DNA of 64,000 nt from Ensifer sp. PDNC004 (GTDB taxonomy: Bacteria > Pseudomonadota > Alphaproteobacteria > Rhizobiales > Rhizobiaceae): assembly GCF_016919405.1 (NCBI RefSeq), contig NZ_CP070352.1, positions 806,001 through 870,000 of the forward strand, in the 5' to 3' direction. Below the pieces are notes generated by a model. It was not told the origin of the DNA. It did not search any database and saw nothing but the letters and a program-made list of their open reading frames with translations. Made by a program: the position numbers and the translations under genes. Below are positions 1-8,642 of this stretch, in pieces; within the stretch, counting starts at the first letter, position 1; each line of letters opens with the position of its first letter.

Positions 1-191
1 TGGCGAGCGACACTGCTCTCGATCCGGAGCGACCGGCACTCAAGGTGGAAACGCGCTATCTCGACGAAGCAAACTTCGCCAAACACTTCCTGTTCGAGAA
101 GGACGTGATCGCAGACGGGGTCGAGGTCAACACGCTCGATCGCCCCGCCTTGCTCGACTATTACCTCGCCAGCTGGCGGAATTATCGATAG
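1..191 (+). CDS. C-terminal end of an unidentified protein (5' truncated by window)
   Basis: An open frame enters from the left edge (first full codon at position 3) and stops at TAG 189-191, giving about 62 residues. The piece is charged, contains RYLDEANFAKHFLFEKD and ends ASWRNYR. It shows no membrane segment and no motif I recognise. It converges on the agmatinase-like gene with a 38-base gap. I do not recognise the family; the start and most of the protein lie outside the window. The coding call rests on the continuous frame and its rhizobial-type codon use. Confidence 0.55.
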   Translation, partial: ASDTALDPERPALKVETRYLDEANFAKHFLFEKDVIADGVEVNTLDRPALLDYYLASWRNYR

Positions 192-229
192 CGCTGCGAA
201 AAGCAGCGCTATCGCCCCAACGACCGGCG

Positions 230-1183
230 CTAGCGCTTGTACTTCACACCCGGCAGAACGCAGAGCATTTCATAAAGCAGGTTCGCCGCGGTGATCGCGG
301 TCGTGCCCGTCGTGTCGAAGGGCGGGCTGACCTCGACGAGATCGGCGCCGACGAGGTTGAGGCCGCGGCAGCCGCGGATGATCTCGATCGCCTGGATGAT
401 GGTCAGACCGCCGATCTCGGGCGTGCCGGTGCCCGGCGCATAGGCCGGGTCGAGGCTGTCGATGTCGAAGGTCAGATAGGTCTTGTGGTTGCCGATCTTG
501 GCGCGGATGCCTTCGATCAGCGGCACCAGCGACTTGTGCCAGCATTCCTCAGCCGGGACGACGGTGAAGCCCTTGTCGCGCGACCAGTCGAAATCATCAG
601 ACGCATAGCCGGTACCGCGCAGGCCGATCTGGAAGACGAGATTGGGATTGAGGCAGCCGTCCTCATAGGCGCGACGGAACGGCGTGCCGTGCGCGATCTT
701 TTCGCCGAACATCGTGTCGTTGATATCCGCATGCGCATCGACATGGATGAGGGCGACCGGCCCGTGCTTTTCGGCGACCGCCTTCAGGATCGGGTAGCTG
801 ATCGTATGATCGCCGCCGAGCGTCAGCGGAATACAATCGTGCTTGAGGATCTCGCCGATGCCGCGGGTGATGATCTCCATGTTGGCCGGCAGGTTGAAGG
901 TGTTGATGGCGATGTCGCCGATATCGGCAACCTGCAGGCTTTCGAAGGGTGCTGCGCCCGTCGCCATGTTGTAGGGGCGGATCATCACGGATTCCGCGCG
1001 GATCTGGCGCGGTCCGTAGCGGGTGCCGGAGCGGTTGGACGCGCCGATATCCATGGGGATGCCGACGAAGCACGCGTCGAGGCCTTCAGCCGACATCGCC
1101 GTCGGGAGGCGCATCATCGTGCCGGGGCCACCGAACCGGGGCATGTCGTTGCCGCCGAGCGGCTGGTTGAATTTTTCGTCCAT
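230..1183 (-). CDS. speB: agmatinase-type ureohydrolase
   Basis: A 317-residue arginase/agmatinase-family enzyme. These hydrolyse a guanidino compound (agmatine to putrescine plus urea) with two Mn ions in the cytoplasm. All metal ligands are visible: H126 in GGDH, D149/H151/D153 in DAHAD, and D240/D242 in FDIDSLDP. Length fits the family. The ATG has GGGAGA upstream. It lies divergent from a polyamine-type ABC operon, which supports a substrate linked to putrescine. Guanidinobutyrase or guanidinopropionase activity cannot be excluded, because the family is easy to recognise and its substrate is not. Confidence 0.85.
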   Translation of the reverse strand: MDEKFNQPLGGNDMPRFGGPGTMMRLPTAMSAEGLDACFVGIPMDIGASNRSGTRYGPRQIRAESVMIRPYNMATGAAPFESLQVADIGDIAINTFNLPANMEIITRGIGEILKHDCIPLTLGGDHTISYPILKAVAEKHGPVALIHVDAHADINDTMFGEKIAHGTPFRRAYEDGCLNPNLVFQIGLRGTGYASDDFDWSRDKGFTVVPAEECWHKSLVPLIEGIRAKIGNHKTYLTFDIDSLDPAYAPGTGTPEIGGLTIIQAIEIIRGCRGLNLVGADLVEVSPPFDTTGTTAITAANLLYEMLCVLPGVKYKR

Positions 1184-1422
1184 GGAAGTTCTCCCTTTCT
1201 GTCGCCGGAACCCTAGCAGCCATTGGCATCAGAGAAATGCCCTTCGATCGAACGTTACTTCGATCGCGGTCAAACAAACATGCCCGATGCAGCGAAGGCA
1301 GGCGTCGATTGCCGTTTACGCCGCCTGCACGTCTCCCGCACCTAGCCAAAGGGAGTGTTGCCCTCCAAGGACCCGCCAATCACTTTGGCGAAAACAAAAA
1401 TACCGTGTCCTTGGGAGGAACC

Positions 1423-2529
1423 ATGCAAAACTTAACCCGCACCGTAATGCGCTCCATGTTTGCGGCGTCGCTCGTCGCCCTTGCGGCCTCAACGGCGGCC
1501 CACGCGCAGGACAAGCTGTTCATCTACAATTTCTCCGACTACTTCGCCGAAGACACCGTTTCGAACTTCCAGGCGAAGACCGGCGTCGAAACGCGGGTCG
1601 ACTTCTACGATTCCCTCGAAGTCCTCGAGACCCGGCTGCTTGCCGGCGGCAGCGGCTTCGACGTCGCCTTCCCGAGCGCCACGGTCGGCGAGCGTCTCAT
1701 CCAGTCCGGCGCGCTGAAGCCGATCGACGTCACGGCGCTGAAGAACTACGGCAACCTCGACAAGGACCTCCTCAAGCTTGTCGCCGAGCACGACCCCGAG
1801 AACAAATACCTCGTTCCCTATATGTGGCTGACGACGGGGGTCGCCTACAACGCCAAGCTCGTCAGCGAGCGCCTGCCGGATGCGCCGACCAACAGCCTCG
1901 ACATGTTCTTCAAGCCCGAGGTCGCGGCAAAATTCCAGGACTGCGGCATCGGCATCGTTGACGCGCCGAACGAGGTGATCCCGATCGCGCTCAACTATCT
2001 CGGCCTCGATCCCTATTCGACCAGGCCGGTTGACCTCGACAAGGCGAAGGAGCTCTTGCTCAAGCTTCGTCCCTACATCCGCCATATGCAGAGCGGCCAG
2101 CTCGTCGCCGACATGGCATCGGGTCAGCTCTGCCTGGCGCTGATGTGGAGCGGCGACGCCGGCATTGCCGCTGCCCGCGCCGAAGAGGCCGAGACCGGCG
2201 TTGCGGTCGACTATTCGATCCCGAAGGAAGGCACGATCATCTCCTTCGACACGATGGCGATCCCGGCCGACGCGCCGGATCCGCAACAGGCGCTCGCCTT
2301 CATCGATTATGTTCTGGAGCCGAAGACGGTCGCCGCGATCAGCAACCACGTCTTCTACGCCAACGCCAATGCGGCGGCGACGGCAGAGGTCGACGCCGGC
2401 ATCCGCGACAACCCGAACATCTATCCGCCTGCCGAAGTCCGCTCCAAGCTCTTCGTCGACAAGTCGCTGCCACCGCGCCAGACGCGCGAGCGCACCCGCG
2501 TCTGGTCCGCATTCCGGGCCGGCCAATAG
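1423..2529 (+). CDS. polyamine ABC transporter substrate-binding protein (PotF-like)
   Basis: A 368-residue periplasmic binding protein. The ATG at 1423 was chosen over an upstream in-frame ATG (1237) because GGGAGG sits at 1413-1418 and a clean signal peptide follows (hydrophobic MFAASLVALAASTAAHA, cleavage near AHA-QD). The mature start, DKLFIYNFSDYFAEDTVSNF, is typical of PotD/PotF spermidine/putrescine-binding proteins. It is first in a four-gene importer operon. Its role is inferred as delivering putrescine, spermidine or a related amine to the PotHI-like permeases. The ligand is not proven by sequence. Confidence 0.88.
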   Translation: MQNLTRTVMRSMFAASLVALAASTAAHAQDKLFIYNFSDYFAEDTVSNFQAKTGVETRVDFYDSLEVLETRLLAGGSGFDVAFPSATVGERLIQSGALKPIDVTALKNYGNLDKDLLKLVAEHDPENKYLVPYMWLTTGVAYNAKLVSERLPDAPTNSLDMFFKPEVAAKFQDCGIGIVDAPNEVIPIALNYLGLDPYSTRPVDLDKAKELLLKLRPYIRHMQSGQLVADMASGQLCLALMWSGDAGIAAARAEEAETGVAVDYSIPKEGTIISFDTMAIPADAPDPQQALAFIDYVLEPKTVAAISNHVFYANANAAATAEVDAGIRDNPNIYPPAEVRSKLFVDKSLPPRQTRERTRVWSAFRAGQ

Positions 2530-2558
2530 GCGAACCGTCAACAGCAGGACCAGATCCC

Positions 2559-3626
2559 GTGCCATCCTATATTTCGATCGAGAACCTGGCGAAGTCCTAT
2601 GGCGTCGTCACGGCCGTCAACAACATCAACTTGGGCATCGAGAAGGGCGAGTTCTTCTCGCTTCTCGGGCCCTCGGGCTGCGGAAAATCGACGCTGCTCA
2701 GGATGATCGCCGGCTTCGAGACGCCGACCTCCGGCGCGATCAGGCTGGAAGGGGCCGATGTCACCGACGTGCCGGCGCACAAGCGCCCGACCAACATGAT
2801 GTTCCAGTCCTATGCGCTGTTTCCGCATCTGACCGTCGGCAAGAACATTGCATTCGGATTGCAACAGGACGGGCTCGACAAGAGCGAAATCAGGAAGCGG
2901 ATCGACGAGGTGGCGGAAAAGCTGCAACTGACCGCGCTTCTCGATCGCAAGCCGGTGCAGCTTTCTGGCGGCCAGCGCCAGCGCGTGGCGCTCGCCCGCG
3001 CGCTGGTCAAGCGGCCGAAGGTGCTACTGCTCGACGAACCCTTGGGCGCGCTCGACAAGAACCTACGCACGGAAACCCAGCTCGAACTCGTCCGCCTGCA
3101 ACGCGAACTTGGCCTCACCTTCATCATCGTCACCCACGACCAGCACGAGGCTATGACCGTTTCCACCCGCATCGCCATCATGAAGCAGGGACAGGTGCTG
3201 CAGGTCGGTTCACCTTCGGAAGTCTACGAGGCGCCGCGATCGCGCTACGTCGCGAAGTTCCTTGGCGAAACCAATGTGTTTGCCGGTGGACGCGCGGAGC
3301 GGAGCGGCGAAGAACTGCGGATCGACAGCGATGAGGCCGGCGGTGGCGTCCGCGCCGCCTTCACCGACCGGGTGGCGCTCGACCGGCCGTTCTGGGTTTC
3401 GGTCCGACCCGAACGGGTGGAACTTGCGACTTCGGGCAGCGGCCTTGAAGGCACCGTGGAGCAGCTCACCTACACCGGCGTCGAGCGGCACTATCGGGTG
3501 CGGCTGAAGTCGGGCGCGACACTCGACGCGCGTCGGGTCAACCTTGGCACTGAGAGCGATCTCGGCGTCGGCGATCGGGTGTTTGCAAGCTGGCCGCCGC
3601 AGGCAAGCCGGCTGCTGGCCGAATAG
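2559..3626 (+). CDS. polyamine ABC transporter ATPase (PotG/PotA-like)
   Basis: A 355-residue ATPase of the MalK/PotG type. Visible motifs are Walker A LGPSGCGKST near residues 37-45, Q-loop MFQSYALFPH near 81-90, signature LSGGQRQR near 135, Walker B VLLLDEP near 155-161 and switch THDQHEA near 195. The C-terminal ~110 residues form the TOBE-type regulatory domain. GTG at 2559 is the likely start, because the ABC domain begins at once (VPSYISIENLAKSYG). It follows the binding protein by 29 bases and the two permeases follow, so it powers polyamine import. Confidence 0.9.
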   Translation: MPSYISIENLAKSYGVVTAVNNINLGIEKGEFFSLLGPSGCGKSTLLRMIAGFETPTSGAIRLEGADVTDVPAHKRPTNMMFQSYALFPHLTVGKNIAFGLQQDGLDKSEIRKRIDEVAEKLQLTALLDRKPVQLSGGQRQRVALARALVKRPKVLLLDEPLGALDKNLRTETQLELVRLQRELGLTFIIVTHDQHEAMTVSTRIAIMKQGQVLQVGSPSEVYEAPRSRYVAKFLGETNVFAGGRAERSGEELRIDSDEAGGGVRAAFTDRVALDRPFWVSVRPERVELATSGSGLEGTVEQLTYTGVERHYRVRLKSGATLDARRVNLGTESDLGVGDRVFASWPPQASRLLAE

Positions 3627-3635
3627 GAGAGCACC

Positions 3636-4538
3636 ATGACTTCCGTTTCGGCATCGCCAGCAAAGGCGAACTGGGGCAAGCGCCTGCTGATCGCCATTCC
3701 CTATGCCTGGCTTCTCGTGTTGTTCCTGGCACCCTTCGCACTGGTCGCCGGCATCAGCCTCTCGACCGTGCGGCTCGGCATGCCGCCCTTCGAGCCGCTG
3801 ACCGCCTGGGACGGATCGATCCTCAATCTCAGGCTCAACTTCGAGAACTTCCTCTATGTGCTCACCGACGACACCTATCTTCTGGCCTATCTGACGAGCC
3901 TGAAGATCGCGGCTATCTCGACGGCCGCCATGCTCTTCATCGCCTATCCGCTCGCCTATGGCATCGCGTCCTGCTCGCCCTCGTCAAGATCGCTGCTGGT
4001 CTTCCTGGTGATCGTGCCGTTCTGGAGCTCGATGCTGATCCGCGTCTATTCCTGGATGAGCATCCTCAGGAACGACGGCCTGTTGAACATGCTGTTGTTG
4101 AAGATCGGCCTCATCAGCGAGCCGCTGCGCATCCTCAACACCGAGACGGCGATCTATATCGGCATCGTCTACACCTACCTGCCCTTCATGGTGCTGCCGA
4201 TCTATTCGACCTTGAGCAGCGCCGACCGGACGCTGATCGAGGCGGCGCGTGATCTCGGCTGCTCGCGCATCTCCGCCTTCTGGCGGGTCACCTTCCCCTT
4301 GAGCCTGCCGGGCGTGCTCGCCGGCTGCGCGCTGGTCTTCATCCCGGTCGTCGGCGAATTCGTGATCCCGGATTTGCTCGGCGGGGCCGACACGCAGATG
4401 ATCGGCCGCGCCATCTGGCTCGAATTCTTCAACAACCGCGACTGGCCGATGGCGGCTGCGGTGACCATCGTCCTGCTCGCCCTGCTGGTCGTGCCGATCG
4501 TCTATTTCCAGTCACGCCAATCGCGCGCGCAGAGTTGA
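3636..4538 (+). CDS. polyamine ABC transporter permease (PotH/PotB-like)
   Basis: A 300-residue inner-membrane permease with about six hydrophobic segments, starting near residue 17 (LLIAIPYAWLLVLFLAPFAL). The EAA coupling loop is visible at roughly residues 198-215 (LIEAARDLGCSRISAFWRVT), where it contacts the ATPase. PotB/PotH are the closest families from overall layout and operon position. It starts 9 bases after the ATPase with an AGGAG site, and ends 10 bases before the second permease. Confidence 0.9.
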   Translation: MTSVSASPAKANWGKRLLIAIPYAWLLVLFLAPFALVAGISLSTVRLGMPPFEPLTAWDGSILNLRLNFENFLYVLTDDTYLLAYLTSLKIAAISTAAMLFIAYPLAYGIASCSPSSRSLLVFLVIVPFWSSMLIRVYSWMSILRNDGLLNMLLLKIGLISEPLRILNTETAIYIGIVYTYLPFMVLPIYSTLSSADRTLIEAARDLGCSRISAFWRVTFPLSLPGVLAGCALVFIPVVGEFVIPDLLGGADTQMIGRAIWLEFFNNRDWPMAAAVTIVLLALLVVPIVYFQSRQSRAQS

Positions 4539-4548
4539 GGAGCAAGCG

Positions 4549-5346
4549 ATGACCAAACCAAGCTGGTTCAATCGGCTGTCGATCCTGTTCGGCCTTGCCT
4601 TCCTGTATCTGCCGATCGTCGTTCTTGTCGTCTACAGCTTCAACGGCTCGAAGCTCGTAACGGTCTGGGGCGGTTTCTCCACCCAATGGTATGCGACCGT
4701 TCTCAACAACCCCTCGATCATCGAAGGCGCGAAGGTCAGCTTCCTGGTCGCCGCGATCTCGGCGACCACCGCAACTCTTCTCGGCACGCTTGCCGCCGTC
4801 GTCATGGTGCGGCTGCGACGCTTCCGCGGCCGGGCGCTCTTGAACGGCATGCTGCTTGCGCCGATGGTGATGCCCGAGGTGGTGATGGCCGTCTCGATGC
4901 TTCTGATGTTCGTGACTCTCGGGATCGACCGCGGGCCGCTGACCATCACGCTGGCGCACACAACCTTCACGCTCTGCTTTGCGACCGTCGTCTTGCAATC
5001 GCGGCTGGTCGAACTCGACCCGTCACTCGAAGAGGCCGCACGCGACCTCGGCTGCCCACCGGCCAAGGCTTTCGTCAGCGTCGCTTTACCGAACATGATC
5101 CCAGCGCTCGTCTCCGCCTGGCTTTTGTCCTTCACCTTGTCGCTGGATGATCTGGTGATCTCGAGCTTCACCACCGGACCGGGCGCCTCGACCCTGCCGA
5201 TGAAGATCTATTCGCAGATCAAGTTCGGCGTGACGCCGGAGATCAACGCGATCTCGACGATCATCCTCGGCATCGTCGTGCTGGGATTGGTGGCAGCCCA
5301 ACTGGTCTCGCGACGCTCCGAACAACGGGCAGGCGCCGCTACTTGA
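4549..5346 (+). CDS. polyamine ABC transporter permease (PotI/PotC-like)
   Basis: A 265-residue second permease with about six membrane segments, starting with LSILFGLAFLYLPIVVLVVYSF. The early NGSK and the EAA loop LEEAARDLGCPPAKAF are typical of PotC/PotI. The ATG is preceded by GAGGAGCAAGCG. It completes the substrate-binding, ATPase, permease, permease operon. A strong hairpin 8 bases past the stop probably ends the transcript. Confidence 0.9.
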   Translation: MTKPSWFNRLSILFGLAFLYLPIVVLVVYSFNGSKLVTVWGGFSTQWYATVLNNPSIIEGAKVSFLVAAISATTATLLGTLAAVVMVRLRRFRGRALLNGMLLAPMVMPEVVMAVSMLLMFVTLGIDRGPLTITLAHTTFTLCFATVVLQSRLVELDPSLEEAARDLGCPPAKAFVSVALPNMIPALVSAWLLSFTLSLDDLVISSFTTGPGASTLPMKIYSQIKFGVTPEINAISTIILGIVVLGLVAAQLVSRRSEQRAGAAT

Positions 5347-5353
5347 GGTATCT

Positions 5354-5376
5354 CCGGGGAAGAAGGTCTTCTCCGG
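5354..5376. terminator. hairpin after the polyamine ABC operon
   Basis: Arms CCGGGGAAGA and TCTTCTCCGG pair over 10 positions (one G-T) around an AGG loop. The hairpin lies between the convergent permease and LuxR-type genes, so it could end both transcripts. It lacks a clear T-tract on either side, so factor-independent termination is only inferred. Confidence 0.45.
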
Positions 5377-5400
5377 AATTGCCGACGCAATGCGCGAGGG

Positions 5401-6285
5401 TCAGTGCGGCCTCAGCGCACCAGCCGGCGAAAGATAGGTGGCCAGCGGATCTTCAAACGCGTTGCTCGCCGAAGACACGGCGTCGATGAACAGCGAGAAC
5501 AGCGCCGTCTGCGACGTGATGTCGAGCTTGGCGTAGAGGTTGCGGCGATGCAGTTTGACCGTCGCTGGCGAGATGCCGAGCTTTTCGGCAGCCCCCTTGA
5601 CCGAGTAGCCGCGCAGGATCATCTGCGCCACCTGGCACTCGCGGTCGGTCAGCAGGCTGCGGCCAAAGTTCCTGACCGCCTGCGCCAGGGCGCTTTGCAG
5701 CGGCGAACCGTCGTCGCCCAGGCTTTCGGGCCTCAGATCGCGATAGTGCCGAAGCACGGCCATGCTGATGAGCGGGGCGGCACTCTGCAGGAAATCCTGG
5801 TCTTCGCCGCTGAAAGCTGCGTGCGCATGGCGCCGCGCCAGAGAGATTGCGATCTTGGTGTCGGCATCGATGCCGATGAAGACGTTGAATTCGTCGTGCA
5901 AGCCCGAATGCCGGTAGTAGTCGCGGTAATATTGCGACCGGTCGAAGGACGGATCTATCTGCCGCAGGCGGTAAAGCCCGTCGTCGCCGTTGTCGAGCGC
6001 CAGACGGTAGAACGGATCCATCCGGTAAGGCCCCTGCAGGTAGGCGCGAATATCCGACAGCCCCCTGTCCGTGCGCCAGTCGTTGTAAAGGATCTTCGGC
6101 GCGGCGTCGCGGCGATAGAGGAGCATCAGGCCGGCATCGATCGCGATGTGCCGCTTGAGCGAATGGGTCAGCCGGTCCTGGAAATCCGAGCGGCCCACCC
6201 CCTCCATCAGCGACAGCGCCAGATCGCCCACTCCAGACACCCGCTGCGTCGGCGCGCAGACTTTGATGATCGTATTATCGTTCAT
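5401..6285 (-). CDS. LuxR-family transcriptional regulator
   Basis: A 294-residue regulator ending in a LuxR/NarL helix-turn-helix at about residues 225-280 (LTDRECQVAQMILRGYSVKGAAEKLGISPATVKLHRRNLYAKLDI). The N-terminal ~200 residues look like a ligand-sensing domain without receiver acidic residues, so it is not a phosphorelay response regulator. ATG 6285 is preferred to an upstream in-frame start at 6432 because of the ideal GGAGGAGAACAAC ribosome site. It is flanked by polyamine uptake and amine-oxidase genes and probably controls them in response to an amine or metabolite. Target and ligand are inferred. Confidence 0.85.
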   Translation of the reverse strand: MNDNTIIKVCAPTQRVSGVGDLALSLMEGVGRSDFQDRLTHSLKRHIAIDAGLMLLYRRDAAPKILYNDWRTDRGLSDIRAYLQGPYRMDPFYRLALDNGDDGLYRLRQIDPSFDRSQYYRDYYRHSGLHDEFNVFIGIDADTKIAISLARRHAHAAFSGEDQDFLQSAAPLISMAVLRHYRDLRPESLGDDGSPLQSALAQAVRNFGRSLLTDRECQVAQMILRGYSVKGAAEKLGISPATVKLHRRNLYAKLDITSQTALFSLFIDAVSSASNAFEDPLATYLSPAGALRPH

Positions 6286-6669
6286 GTTGTTCTCCTCCAA
6301 GCACAGACTAGGTGAAGGTTCGGCCGGTCGCAAGTAACGGATTTTCACTACGGGATTTCCAAAACTATCTTTTGTCGAACCAAAACCACTTCCTAAGTGG
6401 CGGACACCCGGCGGTGCGGGGCCTTGCGGCACGGGACAGACAGCGTGCCGAGGCCCGAACCTAGCCCTTTGGCGTATTCCGAGCTGCGATCCCGGCGCCT
6501 AGAAAAATGATGCAAGCCGCACAGTAGATCCGCGGCAGGCAAGGCGGCACGGGACTGCCGAGACGGCATATTGCTCTCGGCCATCTGGTCGTTCCGCAGA
6601 AGAATGAAGCAACGAAACCCTGGCGCGCCGCCGACGACTTGGCGCTCGTCTTTCTGAACTGGAGTGAAC
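6286..6669. promoter_or_regulatory. divergent control region between LuxR-type regulator and cupin gene
   Basis: This is a 384-base intergenic stretch. The clearest element is a perfect dyad at 6386-6400, arms CCACTT and AAGTGG around CCT. It sits in an AT-richer patch (6341-6385) suited to the divergent promoters. Short frames here look like shadows. The dyad is a candidate site for the adjacent LuxR-type protein. No promoter boxes can be assigned with confidence. Confidence 0.4.
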
Positions 6670-7047
6670 ATGTCGAAGGTCATCAAACTCGGGCGCGATG
6701 GTGTCGGCCTCAACGCGCTCGAAAAATGCAGCGTCGTGCCGCCGGAGGCGATCCTCTCGGGCTTTGCGGACGAACTCGGCGACGTGCATTTCGAAAGCCC
6801 CGACAAGGCCGTCGTCATCGGCACATGGCAGTCGACGCCCTACGCGGAAATGCTGTCCTATCCCGATGGCAACGAATACAGCGTCATTCTCTCGGGCAAG
6901 GTTGCGATCACCAACCCCGATGGTTCGGTCGAGACCTTTTCAGCCGGCGAAAGCTACGTGCTGCCGGCCGGCGTCGAGGTCCGTTTCGAGGTGATCGAAA
7001 CGATGCGCAAGGTCTACGTCCTCTACACCGCCCCTGCAGCGAAGTGA
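6670..7047 (+). CDS. small cupin-domain protein
   Basis: A 125-residue single-domain cupin resembling the DUF861/EutQ-like group. A beta-barrel pattern is visible in TPYAEMLSYPDGNEYSVILSGKVAITNPDG and the second motif AGESYVLPAGVEVRFEV. The first motif lacks a full His-rich metal set. ATG 6670 has GGAG just upstream; an in-frame GTG at 6664 is a weaker option. It is followed after 14 bases by an amine oxidase, a pairing seen in rhizobial polyamine loci. It may bind a small ligand or stabilise a product; the reaction is unknown. Confidence 0.75.
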   Translation: MSKVIKLGRDGVGLNALEKCSVVPPEAILSGFADELGDVHFESPDKAVVIGTWQSTPYAEMLSYPDGNEYSVILSGKVAITNPDGSVETFSAGESYVLPAGVEVRFEVIETMRKVYVLYTAPAAK

Positions 7048-7061
7048 TGTGAGGCGTCCCC

Positions 7062-8456
7062 ATGACCAAGGTAAGAAGCAAAGCTCTTGCGGATGTGACG
7101 ATGACGCCTTTCTGGCTCGATCGGCCGGATGCGCCTGAGCCGCGAGAGCGGCTGTCCCGACATCTGAAAGCCGACCTGCTCGTCGTCGGTGGCGGTTTTA
7201 CCGGATTGTGGGGCGCCATCCAGGCAAAGCAGCGCCGGCCCGAGATCGAGGTCGTGCTGATCGAGAAAGGCTCGGTCGCCAACGGCGCTTCGGGCCGGCC
7301 GGGCGGCGTGGTTTCTACCTCCGTCATGCACGGGCTGTCGAACGCCGTGCGCATTTTCCCGAAGGACATCGCGGCGCTCGAGAAGCTCGGCCAGGAGAAC
7401 ATGCACGGCTTTCTCAAGACGCTTGAGGAGCATGCGATCGACTGTCATGCCGAATGGGGAGGGGAGCTGACCGTCGCGGTCGACGATGCTCATATCGAGG
7501 CGCTGCACGAGGAGCACGAACTTCACCTGAAATACGGCCATCAGGCGGCCTTCCTCGATCAGAGCGCCGTCCGCGCCGAAATCAATTCGCCGCGCTACAA
7601 AGCCGGCGTCTGGTCGAAGCATATCTGCGGCACGGTGCATCCGGCGCTGCTCGCCTTCGGGCTGAAGCGGGTCGCGCTCACGCTCGGTGTACGGATCTTC
7701 GAAAACACCGAACTGACCGGTCTCGAAGACCTCGGCGACCGGATGAAGGCGCACACGCCTTCCGGCAGCGTGACCGCGCCGAAAGCGCTGCTCGCCACCA
7801 ATGCCTTTGCCTCGGGCCACAGGAAGATCAAAAACAGGGTCGTCGCCGTGCGCGACCGGGTGCTTGCGACGGAGCCCCTGTCGGCAGACCAGATGGCATC
7901 AATCGGCTGGAGCCATCGCCAGGGCGTCTACGACACGCGCACCCAGATGAACTACATGCGGCTCACCAAGGACAACCGCATCATATTCGGCGGCCGCCTC
8001 GCCTATGCCTTTGCCGGTGATCCGTTTCCATCGGTCGACCGGGAGCTCGATACCTATGAGCCGCTGGCTGCAGCGTTCTTCGATACCTTCCCGCAACTCG
8101 AAGGCCTACGCTTCTCCCATGCCTGGAGCGGTCCGATCGATCTCAGCACCCGCATGGCCGTGCATTTCCAGCGCTACCACGACGAAAAGGTCGTCTATGC
8201 TGGCGGCTATTCCGGCTTCGGCGTTTCGGCCTCGCGTTTCGGCGCACGCATCGCGCTCGACATCCTCGACGGCTCGAAGACCCCGGAAAGCCGGTTGGAT
8301 TTCGCCACCAGCCTTCCGAACACGATCCCACCCGAGCCGTTTCGCTGGCTCGGCGCACAGATCACCATGTATGCGCTCGACACCGCCGACAAGTCCGGCG
8401 GCTGGCGCAGGCCGTGGCTGAAAATGGTCTCGGCCATGGGCTTCCCGCTCAGTTGA
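7062..8456 (+). CDS. FAD-dependent amine oxidoreductase (DAO/PuuB-like)
   Basis: A 464-residue D-amino-acid-oxidase-fold enzyme. The FAD Rossmann motif is VVGGGFTGLW at about residues 41-50, after a 40-residue N-terminal extension typical of gamma-glutamylputrescine oxidase/OrdL proteins. Near the C-terminus VVYAGGYSGFGVSASRFGA is the second FAD-binding stretch. The likely role is oxidative deamination of a polyamine or its derivative using O2. This is inferred from the family and from the agmatinase and Pot-like genes upstream. The exact substrate is open. Confidence 0.85.
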   Translation: MTKVRSKALADVTMTPFWLDRPDAPEPRERLSRHLKADLLVVGGGFTGLWGAIQAKQRRPEIEVVLIEKGSVANGASGRPGGVVSTSVMHGLSNAVRIFPKDIAALEKLGQENMHGFLKTLEEHAIDCHAEWGGELTVAVDDAHIEALHEEHELHLKYGHQAAFLDQSAVRAEINSPRYKAGVWSKHICGTVHPALLAFGLKRVALTLGVRIFENTELTGLEDLGDRMKAHTPSGSVTAPKALLATNAFASGHRKIKNRVVAVRDRVLATEPLSADQMASIGWSHRQGVYDTRTQMNYMRLTKDNRIIFGGRLAYAFAGDPFPSVDRELDTYEPLAAAFFDTFPQLEGLRFSHAWSGPIDLSTRMAVHFQRYHDEKVVYAGGYSGFGVSASRFGARIALDILDGSKTPESRLDFATSLPNTIPPEPFRWLGAQITMYALDTADKSGGWRRPWLKMVSAMGFPLS

Positions 8457-8492
8457 GCATGCGTTTTCCGGCGCTTTCAACGGGCAAGCGGA

Positions 8493-8507
8493 GCCGAAAC
8501 CTTCGGC
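8493..8507. terminator. short hairpin after the amine oxidase gene
   Basis: GCCGAA-ACC-TTCGGC forms a perfect 6-bp stem 36 bases past the oxidase stop. It has no T-tract, so it is a weak terminator candidate. Confidence 0.3.
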
Positions 8508-8567
8508 CCCGCCACCGGCCGATGGCGGCGTCGCATCCGGCCCGGGCGCAACGGTGGTAGTAAATCG

Positions 8568-8575
8568 TTAACCAT
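8568..8575 (+). promoter_or_regulatory. CtrA-like half-site upstream of autotransporter
   Basis: TTAACCAT lies 67 bases before the autotransporter ATG, followed after 3 bases by TTAG. It matches the half-site of the alphaproteobacterial cell-cycle regulator CtrA. Single matches are common by chance, so this is only suggestive. Confidence 0.3.
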
Positions 8576-8642
8576 GATTAGATAGCCAAAGCTACCCATT
8601 CCGCTGGCTGATTCGCGAGCGTTCGTAGCACCGGCGGCACCC

